This document shows positions 1 to 11,759 of a DNA stretch of 64,000 nt, in pieces. Both the position numbers and the translations under genes were made by a program. The notes beneath the pieces were generated by a model that made no database searches, had not been told where the DNA came from, and saw only the letters and a program-made list of their open reading frames with translations. The stretch is from positions 77,394,001-77,458,000 of the forward strand of contig NC_092339.1 in NCBI RefSeq assembly GCF_046630445.1. Reading direction: 5' to 3'. Position 1 is the first letter of the stretch. Each line of letters opens with the position of its first letter. The stretch is from Rutidosis leptorrhynchoides. Taxonomy: Eukaryota; Streptophyta; Magnoliopsida; Asterales; Asteraceae.

Positions 1-2040
1 TTCTTGAGTGTACCAAAGTGTCGGGTGGTTTGCTTAGGCGGAGATATATGTAAGGCTCGTCGAAAACCGACACCCGGGGCTCAAGATACGACCCGATGAA
101 CTTTTGATTAAAACTTATGGTTAAATATTAAAACTTATGAGAAAAATAATGATTTTTCATTATTGATTAATTACTTATGATATAAGAAGTAATTATTATT
201 ATTTAAGACTTATGATATATATTTATTATATCATTTAATTATGACTTATGATTTAATTAACATTTTAATTAAACTTATGATTAATAATACTTGTATTATT
301 AATGAAAAATACTTATGATAAGTATTAAACTTATATTATGAGATTATTAGTATTATAGGACTTATAATAAGGATTAAATAATTATTTAATTATTATAAGA
401 CTTAGTTATTATTTAATTATTAAATACTTATGATTTAATAAGTATAATTAGAAATTTATGATATGATTAATAATTCATTATTAATTAATAATACTTATGA
501 TATGATTTAAAATTTATTATTAATTAATAATACTTATATTATGACTAATATTTAATTAATTAATTTAATACTTATGTTATATTAATTATATCATTTAAAC
601 TTATCTAAACTTTAATAATTCATTTTTATTTAATTAAACTTATGTTAAGACATAATTATACACTTTTGACTTTAATAAACATTATAACCTATGTTATTAT
701 TATAACTTACACTTTTCAAATTAATGTTGACTATGTTTGACCAAGGTTGACTTTTGAGTTGACTTTCGGTTGACTTTGACTTTCAGTTGACTTCTGTTGA
801 CTTTCTAAATAAGGAAACTTTCCTAACTTCAAAACTTTCTAAAAATAGAACTTTCTAAATTTGGAAACTTTCCAAAAATAGAAACTTTCCAAAAATAGAA
901 ACTTTCCAAAAATAGAAACTTTCCTAAAATAGAAAACTTTCCAAAAATGGAAACCTGCTAAAAATAGAAACTTTCTAAAAATAGAAAGTGTGTGTCCGTA
1001 TGCTGTTCCAGTCAAACCGATGCTTGCCGAGTGTTATTCTATGTCTACTTGCAACATGTACAATAGCTATCATACTAAGACTTGACCTAAGTTAGTTATT
1101 TATATCGGCCTGCTTTATTTATAGGTCGGCGTTGTGATCTTTCTTGATCACTTTACTTTATTTGCTGTTCGCTTGTTTGTGAGATTTCTTCAGTTGCTAT
1201 TAAGGTGAGTTATAGTCCCATTTTTCTATTTTAAATCTTTTGGGATGAGAATACATGCAATTTATTTATATTTTGGACACAAGTGGAAGTTGGTTTAAAT
1301 TATTCATTGTGAGTTGAACAAAAATATTCCCTAGTCTGGTAACTGTAATCACTGGTTTCTACTGGTGAACGCGAATCCTATGGATAGATCTATCGGGTTT
1401 GACAACCCCATTTCGAGCTAGTCGCGCTAGCAATTTGTTATCGGAATGTTTAGTACTTCGTATTTTGTTGTAGATACACTTGTTCGGTGTATATTATTTA
1501 TTGTGTTTGGCAAGGGTAAATAAATGGTTAAGTGGTTACCAGGTGGCTCACGGAAAATGGAATAATGTTTTATTATATGTTTTCTAGCATATAATTTGGT
1601 GGTTCAAAAAGGAGTTTTTATGTTTTCAAACATAAATTTTTATTGTTTAAATTAAATATTGTTTGCAATATTAAACCTATAATTCACTCAACATTTTTGT
1701 TGACAGTTACTCGCATGTTTTATTCTCAGGTTCATGATTGATTGCTTCCGCTGTGCTTAGAGAGTCTGCATATTTATGATGGCAGCTTTTGTTAAACATT
1801 AACTTGCATTCTATTTTATTACATTAAAAAGTGGTTGTTTGTTGACTTTATTTTGGTCAACTTTTGGTTAAAGTATTATTGTATAGTTTTTCTAAACTTA
1901 TACATTTTAGTAGATTTCCTTTATAGGAAATCATTTTTAAATAAAGAATGCAAGGTTGTTTTATTAAATTCATATAGAGTTTCGATCAAGCTGTGGGACC
2001 AAGTGACGGAGCCGTTAAGTGTTTTGACAGAGTCGTCACA
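1..2040 (+). mobile_element. LTR-like fragment, probably Ty3 type (fossil)
   Basis: No gene is visible here. The block is very AT-rich, with many copies of an ACTTATGAT motif from about 110 to 610, a cluster of TTGAC cores (720-800), a 17 bp tandem repeat (840-985), then a more mixed-composition tail ending near GTCGTCACA at 2040. The composition and the tail resemble the long LTRs of Asteraceae Ty3 chromoviruses. The left end lies outside the window and no primer site or target duplication can be seen, so a solo LTR and an element end cannot be told apart. The family call is from memory of similar sequences. Confidence 0.4.
720..987. repeat. TTGAC cluster followed by 17 bp tandem repeats
   Basis: From 720 to about 800 the core TTGAC occurs roughly eight times on the plus strand. 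From about 840 to 987 a unit close to GAAACTTTCCAAAAATA repeats about eight or nine times with small changes. TTGAC is the core of the W-box bound by WRKY factors, but no binding is shown here. Confidence 0.7.
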
Positions 2041-2044
2041 ATCG

Positions 2045-2535
2045 TCATCTTGGTTTTGTGAAAGATTAACTGCATCGGGGTCTGAAGTACCAAATTCTTC
2101 AACATTTTTGGGTTCGACAAGGGTTGACGATCGAGGTGCATACCAAGCAGGATGTTGTTATAAAACCATAAAAGCTTCCTTATACTTGTACTCTTTCGCA
2201 TAAACATTTTGGTACGATTTACATGCTTGGTCGTAAATATCTTCATCATTATTACCACTTGGCCAGTTGCGTTTAATTTTGGAATAAATACCGTATAATA
2301 GTTTGGAATATTTATTGAGATCTCTCCATTTAGAGTCAACTGATCTTGATTATGTTCCTATCCGCATCGATTGATTGTTATTGAATTTCTCGGTACAACT
2401 AGCTATGAAAGTTCCATGTCTTTGAGAATTTCCAACTTTGGAATCTTTCGACGTATCAATCCAACACTTGGTCAACCAAGCAATTTCTTTGTTTCACCAC
2501 GGTGTTCTGAAACAAGTTTTTGAGGTTGCCTTTTG
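2045..2535 (-). pseudogene. PIF/Harbinger ORF1-like (Myb/NAM-associated) coding fragment
   Basis: Read on the minus strand in one frame, this gives a recognisable series of blocks: AWLTKCWIDTSKDSKVGNSQ, then KWRDLNKYSKLLYGIYSKI, then GNNDEDIYDQACKSYQN, then QHPAWYAPRSS. This order (a Myb-like W..C.. block, VGN.Q, KWR.LN, then a D-rich stretch and an HPAW block) is typical of the plant proteins related to PIF/Harbinger ORF1, often annotated as NAM-associated or glutathione S-transferase T3-like. In-frame stops break it, for example before NKEIAW, after MRIGT and just before QHPAW. It is a decayed fragment, not an expressed gene. The LTR-like block directly abuts its 3' end. Confidence 0.6.
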
Positions 2536-2666
2536 TTTTCCTACAACAAAACACGTATAAATATAAATATACACACTGATCGACACCAAAGCAACTGCTT
2601 TAAGCATAATGGTAAGTTTCTTGTGATCACCCCCGAATGTATTGTCCTTTCAAAGCAAACATTATC

Positions 2667-2826
2667 TGTTAGACTATATTTAGCCCATCTATTTATGTAT
2701 TGGGCTTTGCCCGTGTCACTACTAAGGTTTCACATGTATTTGTATTTATATACCAGACATTATGTATGCTGGACTTATCAATTTAATAATACAATCACTA
2801 TTCCCTTTGTAACATGGTATCAGAGC
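2667..2826 (+). mobile_element. Short Copia LTR remnant with primer-binding site
   Basis: A 148 bp segment begins TGTTAGAC and ends GTAACA at 2814, so it has TGTTA...TAACA termini. It is followed immediately by TGGTATCAGAGC, the initiator tRNA-Met primer site used by plant Copia elements. The short LTR is in the range of TRIM or small Copia elements. I see no second LTR downstream, so this is a fragment. Confidence 0.6.
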
Positions 2827-3074
2827 AATTGTGAGCTGAGACCTATACTGCCTCCTCAATTTAAGCTACCCAAAACCCCAGGCAAGCAGCATTATCCTCG
2901 CCTACATCTTGTTGCTAATCGGGCGATCAAAAAAAACTTATACCTTGTAAAACCCCACTATCCGGTTACTATCCCCTTATTTTCATGTCAACCAATCGTC
3001 ATCTCCCTATCACTATCATTAATTTACTATCACTATGTAAGTAATTTCTCTATCTTTCACATGTAAAAAAAAAT

Positions 3075-4208
<1,134 letters not shown>

Positions 4209-6257
4209 ATGGAGCAAAAAAAGCAGCTTTTTGGTGGTTCAGTATATGATCGATTGCCTCCCTTATCTGCAAACCATACATGGATAGTGGCTCAGAACCT
4301 AGAGGTCGAAGATGGCACCGAAGAACAAATTTTCTACACAGTTGACGGCCAGATTCATTATCGATGTCGAGTCCCCGAGTTGGTGGGGAGACGTATACGA
4401 GGGTATTTCCATGGCTGGGTGATTCTCTCCAACAATGTCACATGGTATCTTTGGAACCATGTGACTTGTAACGTCATACATCTTCCCCCTTTAATGTTAG
4501 AAGATGGAGATATTGCATCTATTGGACAATGTTGTTTATCATCCCCTCCTTATGATCATGGTTCATTTCTTCTATTAACGAGAACTACAAAACCTAGTTT
4601 TCTTATTTGCCGACTAGATGGTGAAAGTAACAAGCTGAGATGGATAGAAATGTCATATGGTGGAATGCTCAAAAAAATCACCAATGATAATGATGATGAT
4701 AGTTTATTATATTGTCCAGCTTGTTTCAATGGTAAAATATATGCCTTGAAAACCAAGGGCCGTAGGTGTGTCATCCAGGTCGACATTGTGGCTAACCATG
4801 GAGAAACAATACAACTGTTTTTACTTGAGAGAACTCCTCGTGTTCCTTGGAATTATAGCTACGGATTCAATTATTATCTAACAGGATCCGGTACAGAGTT
4901 ATTTTGTATAATTGTAGCTTTACTTGCTCATGAAAAGAAAACGGTTGGTAATGTGTATTTGTTTAAGTTGAAAGAGGAAGATTCTGAGGAGGACGGTATT
5001 GAGTGGGAAGAAATTGTAGGCCTGAAAGATGCTGTATTTTTTGTGGATCTTGCTTGTGATAACTCTGTATTTTACAGTCATGCAGAGCGGGGGGGTTATG
5101 TATACATACGTGACGAGATGGGAAAAATGATATATTCGTACGACGTTGAAGATAAAACCGTTTACCCATCTTATATGCGTTTTCAAGCAAGTCATTTCTC
5201 ATTGTGGGAATGCAGGTATTTTCTTTCAGTTTATCTTATTTGTTTTATCATATGTATTTTTTGTAAGACAAAATTACAAAGATAGTATAAACTTGATTTT
5301 TTTAACTAAATAGTCCAGAAGTATAGAAGTATGAACTTATTCCACAGATAGTTCAATTTTCTGACGTGTGTTAATCTTCTCTGTTAAGGTCATGACATGT
5401 GCCAAGGTATTTTTTTTAAAGTTGTTTTTCTTCATTGTCCTATCTGTTCTTCATAAAAATCAATATCAATACAAACCCTATCTATCTATTTTTCCCCCCC
5501 TAAAATCATACGTAGTAATAAAAAAACCACAAACAAATTTTAATCAACAAAAAAACAAAAGCACAGTTCATAATCATAAACCTTAAACTTAATCAAAATA
5601 AAAAACAACACAATTAAGTATTAACAACTACGGAGTATAAATAAATACATACATCATCATCATCATCGAACATCGTTTTCATCGAACATCGTCATCCCAA
5701 ATTGGAATCTCCGAAACGACAATGAAAATACCTTCATTTTCAATTCAAACCTAAAAAATCAATGAATCTTCCAATGAATACACAATCTAAACCTCTTGAA
5801 TCCTCTATTAGGCCTCACGATACTAGAAATTTCTTACTCCTGTTTGAATGCTCTCTGAAGCAACTACACCCAATTTGTATTTCACTTCGATTTTCAATGA
5901 ACGGCAGAAAAATGAATTTTGTTGGAGAAATTAAATTGAGAGTGAGTTTCGTTTTTTATTCAGAAGTTTCAATCCCTTGCAGCTATTTGATTGGGGATCA
6001 TTCATTTATTTGATTTGGGATCATTTATTCTTCACTGTAGCCATTTCTTATGACCAAAAATCTCATAAACCCAAAAAATAATAAATCAAATAACCAAAAG
6101 AAAGAAACAAGAGGGGTTTTATTTTGGGGGCTTTTTATGATTTTTACCCTGGTAATTTTGTTGGAGAATTTCATAAACCTATCGAGCCACCTGATTGGAG
6201 GCTGCAATTCTGAGAATGAAAATAACCCTCAACACTTACAGGTATCTTTTGTCTGTT

Positions 6258-6318
<61 letters not shown>

Positions 6319-7326
6319 GAAGGATGTGTTTGGTTCGATGTTGTGAAGAAAAAGAAGACGTCCAAAAGTGTTTTTATTTTAGGTTTGTGATTTTTGTTTG
6401 AATGAATTTGTTAGATTTGTGATTTTGTTGGGTGTTTGAAAAGCTTTTGTAATGTAAGTAGTTGAAACCAGTGTTGTAAAAAACGGAAAAAACGGGGGTG
6501 TAGACGGATTTTGGAGTGCCCCGTCCCGTTTATACATAAAACGTTTGAAAAAACGGAAATCGGCCAAAAAACGGTCAAAGGACGGTCAAACACGGTCCGA
6601 GACGGAAAAAAACGGGTTTTTCTGATTTTTTTCAAGTTTTTGTTTTTTTTATTTTTTTTTATTTTTTTTTTTAATATTAAACGTTGTGCTATTACTTAGG
6701 GTTTCTTTTTTTATGTTTGAAATGTTGAAGTATTTAAACATGTGTGAAATGCTTATGTTTGGAATAATGTAATGTACAATATATATATAATATATAACAT
6801 TTTTATTTAAAAGTCAACGTTAGTCAACATCCGTCTAGACCTCCGTCTCGACCCCGTCTCGACCCTTTTAGGACCCGACCGTCTCGACCCCGTCTCGCGT
6901 CTTTTGCAACCTTGGTTGAAACTAAGAAAAAATGAAAGTAGGTGATGAAGAAGATGAAAGAAACCTATTAAAGAATAATATAAACATCAAATGACAAAAA
7001 TACCCTTGTGCGTCTAGCACATGTCTGAGTTAACGGAGAAAAATTAAAGCCCGTGACGATTTTGGACTATCCGGGGAATAAGTCCATACTTCTTGACTAT
7101 TTAGTTGAAAAGATCAAGTTTGGACTATCCGTTTGTTTTTGAGCAAACCACAAGGACTATCCGTGTACTTTTGTCTTTTTATAATGTTAAAAATAGTGGA
7201 AGTTGTTGTCTTAGAATCATATGTTGTTTGTATAGGTTAAAATCCGATCACGGAGAGGTCAAGTGCCCACATGATTTTAAAGAAGAAGCTTACAAGGACG
7301 GTAAGATAATGGTAAAATCAGTTAAA

Positions 7327-7372
<46 letters not shown>

Positions 7373-8496
7373 CTGGATTTCATACCACATTGGATAAATC
7401 ACGTCTGAATTCTTTACCGTTTGATATTTTGGAGTTGATCATGGAGCTTTGTGTTGGTGTTGAATACATGCACTTTCGTGCTACATGCAAACGTTGTCAT
7501 TTAGCAGCGCCTTTGATACAATGGAGCAACAACAAAGCAAGATTGAAAACGTATTCAGTTCTTTCTCCATGGCTAATGGTGGTAAACTCAAATCGAGGAA
7601 CTGTCACTTTTACAGATCCGATACTTGGCGACAAGTACTTTATGAAAGAACCACAACATTCAATCCATCATGAGATAATATTTTGTTCCAGGTTTGGTTG
7701 GTTGCTTTATTATACTTCTCCCCTTGATATTAATGAATCTCTCCTACTTTTTAACCCTTTCACAAATGAGATCCGCAATCTTCCAAGTGATGTTGGTGAC
7801 GTGGACGAGCCACATTGGACGAGTAGGTTGCCGTATTTAAAACACATATGTTTTTCAGCACCACCTACTTCCCCTGACTGTACCATTGTCGGATTAACAT
7901 TTATTGAACCTACTATTTACCTTCACCGTGTAGCTGAGGAAGAGACATGGCGTATGGTATGTTTGGATACATATGATGTTGATAGTTTTTCTATTTGTTT
8001 TCCAACATTACATGGCAAAGATCTTTATGTCTTGTGTAACAAGGGAGAACTATATGTTATAAAAAATCTACTAGTCCAAGAACAAGAACAAACTTACTTT
8101 TTGGATAAAGTTGTAGATGCCGGAAGTCGTTCTGGACAAGATTTTCTAGTCAAGTCTGATCAACATTTGTTACTAGTCACGGTGGCTAACTTTGGAGAAT
8201 CTGTTGATGTATTCAAGTTGAATGAATACAGGAAGAAATGGGAGAAAATAGATTGTTTAGGTACGAAGATGATTTACATTTGTCGTTCAACATGTCTCTG
8301 CATTGAAGCCAAAACACCAGAAATGGAGAATAAGATCTATTTTCCACGTTTGGATTCTAAGAATGGAAATATAGTGTTTTACTCTCTTGAAACACGGAAG
8401 TATTACTCGTTCAATGACAAGAACATTCGAGAGAGTTCCTGGATGGGAATCGAGCACTGCGACCCTCATGTGTGGACTGAACCAAGTTGGTTATAG
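4209..8496 (+). CDS. F-box protein with two DUF295 (KIB1-4 beta-propeller) domains
   Basis: Two exons, 4209-5215 and 7236-8496, join AG|G across an AG|GT donor and a TATAG acceptor. The split codon becomes Arg and the frame stays open, giving 755 aa. Exon 1 (residues 1-335) is a DUF295-type propeller, with YDRLPPLSANHTWIVAQNLE near the N-terminus and YFHGWVILSNN and WYLWNHVT blocks. Exon 2 begins with a charged linker holding about 15 Asp encoded by a GAT microsatellite. An F-box follows (LNSLPFDILELIMELCVGVE, with CKRC), then a second DUF295 propeller (GWLLYY, LFNPFTNEIRNLP, VFKLNEYRKKWEKI). F-box proteins recruit substrates to SCF ubiquitin ligases through SKP1; the propeller would bind the target. 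No target can be named. Alternatively these could be two adjacent genes, but the in-frame splice and the lack of a separate promoter-like start for exon 2 favour one. Confidence 0.75.
6260..6316. repeat. (CT)n followed by poly(T)
   Basis: A CT dinucleotide run passes directly into a T run of more than 30 bases, inside the F-box gene intron. Confidence 0.9.
6469..6914. mobile_element. Non-autonomous hAT-type MITE
   Basis: A 446 bp element flanked by the perfect 8 bp duplication GTTGAAAC (6461-6468 and 6915-6922). Its ends are imperfect inverted repeats, CAGTGTTGTAAAA at the left and the complement of CAAGGTTGCAAAA at the right. The 8 bp duplication and the CA.NGTTG.AAAA ends are typical of hAT. 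Subterminal ACGGTCAAA-like and GTCTCGACC motifs repeat several times, as expected for transposase binding. There is no transposase, so it depends on an autonomous relative. Confidence 0.8.
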
Positions 8497-8754
8497 CTAG
8501 CTAATTAATGTCTCTAGCATCAGTATGTTCGAAATACCTTTTGTGTCTATTGGTTTTAAGTGGAGTACCTTTTTTTGTAATGCTAAAAAAGTCTATTATT
8601 AGTAATGCTTATCAGTTATTTTGTGCTGCTACGGTTGAACATTGTATTTAAGCTCTTCACTTGTGTACTTACTACCTGCATGGCTAATCGCTTTGAATTA
8701 TTGTCTACTGCCTTTTTAAATTATACTTGTAATATCTTTTGGAGTGGACAAAGA

Positions 8755-8835
8755 AATAGCTCAATTGGCAGTGGCATGTGCTTCTCTTAATGAGAAGAGG
8801 TCAGGAGTTCGACTCCCCTGGGCTGCAACATTGCA
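8755..8835 (+). mobile_element. tRNA-derived SINE-like head
   Basis: TAGCTCAATTGG matches the pol III A box and AGTTCGACTCC matches the B box, at tRNA-like spacing. Between them CTTCT/AGAAG can form an anticodon-like stem. The sequences that should form the acceptor stem do not pair, so this is not a functional tRNA gene. A SINE head or degenerate tRNA copy is the best call. Confidence 0.5.
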
Positions 8836-8858
8836 CTCAATGTTATCCTTGACCTGAA

Positions 8859-9081
8859 GTATCCACCCATGTCGTCTTTCGCTTAGTGCAGGGGCAACGG
8901 GGAGGGGGGATTTTACCGGCCATGCCCTCGGAACTTAGACATTGAGTCATGATTGACCTAGTATGCCACCCAATGGTCTTTCGCTTAGTGCGGGGGCCGG
9001 CGGGTATGGCCGGTGAACCCAAGAGGCATTTATTGTACTTATGCGACCCAAAACTTAGAAATTGAGTCATGAATGACCTAG
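8859..9081. repeat. Two diverged tandem units of about 103 and 120 bp
   Basis: The two units (8859-8961 and 8962-9081) share CTTTCGCTTAGTGC, a GGGGC-rich stretch, a CCGG-containing block and ATTGAGTCATGA.TGACCTAG. They follow the SINE-like head and may be its body. Confidence 0.6.
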
Positions 9082-11488
9082 TATGCATGATAACTGACCC
9101 GAAGAGACCTATTAGGGGCTGTTGTGACCTACCTAATTGCACCCAATTGTATGATTTGACCCTATTGCATGTTCTTTTTTTGATTGTTGCCTTAGGATTG
9201 ATCACACTATCTATTGTATGCTTCTGGTATGTTTCTATCTGTTTTACTGTCAACTTATCATCGTAATGCTATATAATGATTAGGATAGTTTGATTCTGTG
9301 TAGTATGATGATATGTCTGTTAGTCCCAAGATCTGTTTTGTCAACGTAACCCTACAGGCTTCTCCTATTGTGATTGTGTTCATTCAACACGGCACGTAGT
9401 TACTCCGTCTCTAACAGATAACGAGGGTTAGGATCAGAGCTTAACTTCTTACGGTACCTAGTGCTTAACCAAGGATAACATCTGAGGTTCCGTCACTCTG
9501 AACGTGTAACCTCTGTGACATACCTACCTTTACTCAAAGAGAACTCCGAGATGTCAAAGACCGGTAAGATTACACAATCATCTCATCCGATCAGTCCATT
9601 ATTATCCTAATTAAAGGTTTATCTATAACATAACTACCTCCCGCGAGCCTAAGCGTATATCTTGGTCAGCATTTCCTTGATCTCCATACTCCGGGTATCT
9701 CTCCAACTTTTTTACTTTCTCGCATCTAGGACTATTAGATAAAATTCTACTACTATCTTGTTATCTAGGCAATTTATCTAAAGAAAATTATATATTCTTG
9801 ATCTTCAATTCGTTAAACTATTCAAAAACACGACCCTAGGTCAACTTACACTTTTTACCTTCGAAAGCCAAAAGAAGATTTAGGCCCCGCATAAATAAAT
9901 AAAATACACAAGGATATCCCTACTGAGACTCGTTCAGTCGACCTCATTCCGCGACAAACAAAACCGACTTTTCTGGCGATATAACGTTGCAATAACTTGC
10001 TGCTTTTACCGTCCTTCTTCTGCTATTGACTGCCTCCTGCATCTGCTTTTTTTTTTTTTTTTTTTTTTTTCTGTTGCTATTATCTGCTGCTGCAATTTTC
10101 TGCTGTTTATAACTTATATTTTCTGCCTTTTCTGCTACTGTATATTACTACAGTTTCTACTACTGCTTGTTGTTTGCCTTTAACAAACTGTCGCCGCTAA
10201 CTGCTATTTTTACTGATAAAAAAATATGATCAACTGCTGCAAGTTACGTGCCACTTGCTTTTGATCACCGATTGTGATCACCTGCTACATTGATGCGTTA
10301 AATGCTGGTATCATTATCTGCTGATAATCTGCTCGCTGATAATCTGCTCTGTTAAATTGCTTCCTTTCTTGTTGATTTTTTTTCTTTAACAAATCAGCCA
10401 CTGCTACTGTTGCGATTTCCTGCAATTTACTAATGTGCTATCTTTCCAACTATTTTTCTGCTATCGATCTTGTTTGTGATCTCATCCTGCTGCTAATTTG
10501 CTTCCTTTTCGTGGTTTTTGTTGCAACTTTCTGCTTGTTGCTGAATTATATATTAATGTATATAAAAAGATTTTACTATTTTTAGTTATTGGTAATTTAG
10601 TCCCTATAGTTCTATATTTGTTAGTTAATAACTAGTAAAGTATATGAGATCTTTTAAATCATAGGCTATCTTTATATATTTTTATGCTTTTAATTTTATA
10701 AATGTGAATTTAATTATATAAACCTAATAATAAAATTACCAAAAGAAAATGAAAAAGAAAATAAATTGGTGGGACTTATTTTTCTATCACACAACCATCA
10801 CGCTTATACCTCACAAAAACACCCCATCACACCAGCACCACTACATATGGTCTTAAAAACATATGAAGTTCTATAATTAAATTTAGCATCACACCAGCAC
10901 CACTACATACATATGGTCTTAAAAACATATGAAGTTCTATAATTAAATTTAGCAGTGCCTATATAATTTTGAACGGTACTTTTTTAATTTTTTATATAAT
11001 TAACAGATGACACCATAACCATATATGTATACTCTCGCCACATGGTTTAAACTCAAACTAGAGGGAGAATTTGAATTGTGATACTCAACTTGAATTTATA
11101 TCGAGCTACATAACTATATATTGTCCATGACCATACTGCAGTCCAAATCAGGAGTCACGAGTGATTCACCTACTAGTTAAGGGTTACAAAGAAGTATATA
11201 TATATAGAAAAGAAACTGCTAATTTGATTTGGTAACTTTCACATGCTAAAAAGTCAAATTATGGATTAAAATTCCCAACGATAAGATTACAATTTATTGT
11301 ATCTTTAAATTCTTAAAATTGATCGATCTGTCTGTATAAAACTAAAAAAAAACTATACCTTGAGTTGTTATGTCTTCCTAAGGCTCGTCTAACCCTATAT
11401 CCACAATGTAACCTTGCCCTCCACCTACGCAAATTCGATCATGAAAAGGAACAAGAAACCATACCATTAGGCAGCGTTCATTGTTCAT
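9082..11488. other. Intergenic, no gene recognised
   Basis: From 9290 to 9960 the sequence is unusually balanced in composition and carries no long frame; it could be old repeat debris. From about 9980 to 10540 it is pyrimidine-rich with many CTGCT/CTGCTR motifs and a poly(T) at about 10048-10070. From 10560 it becomes plain AT-rich. A tandem duplication lies at 10825-10952. A short plus frame at 11365-11568 runs into a SINE and is not a gene. Confidence 0.6.
10825..10952. repeat. Tandem duplication, 62 and 66 bp
   Basis: The unit beginning CATCACACCAGCACCACTAC is repeated directly (10825-10886 and 10887-10952). The second copy differs mainly by an extra CATA. The duplication is recent. Confidence 0.9.
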
Positions 11489-11708
11489 GGTGTAACCATC
11501 ACAAGATGGCCCAACCTGGTTGGGGCATGAATTCCTTGCAAGAGGTCTCATGTTCGAATTCTGTCTAGAACGAATATTTAGTGGTGGCCACGGAAGAGGT
11601 GAAAATAGTCAGAGAGTAATCATGTTGGGCTGCGTACATCAGAGTATGGGGTCGGATTACTCGCCCTTCCGGGTAGCCTGAATAGGGAAAACCTTCTACC
11701 TTTGTTTT
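11489..11708 (+). mobile_element. tRNA-derived SINE with target duplication
   Basis: About 220 bp flanked by a perfect 13 bp duplication, GTTCATTGTTCAT (11476-11488 and 11709-11721). The head carries an A box-like TGGCCCAACCTGG and a B box-like GTTCGAATTC. The body contains a CGCCCTTCCGGGTAGCC block resembling plant Au-type SINEs. The 3' end is T-rich. It lies just beyond the 3' end of the kinase gene. Confidence 0.75.
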
Positions 11709-11759
11709 GTTCATTGTTCATTGTGGTGATTACTAACACAAAAAAACTTGAAGAAGAAT

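Larger units (their letters stand above)
5216..7235 (+). other. Intron of the F-box/DUF295 gene
   Basis: About 2 kb between the two coding exons. It holds a (CT)n(T)n tract at about 6260-6316, a hAT-type MITE (6469-6914) and AT-rich sequence. The open frames in it are short and have no recognisable domain. Confidence 0.6.

Noticed and set aside
840-987. CRISPR-like array
   Set aside because: The units are directly adjacent degenerate tandem repeats without unique spacers, in a plant genome.
2533-3066. 177 aa open frame
   Set aside because: It runs through a Copia LTR remnant and low-complexity sequence and has no protein-like motifs.
8755-8835. Functional tRNA gene
   Set aside because: The A and B boxes and an anticodon-like stem are present, but the acceptor stem does not pair.
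11365-11568. 67 aa plus-strand frame
   Set aside because: It overlaps the SINE and its target duplication and shows no protein features.
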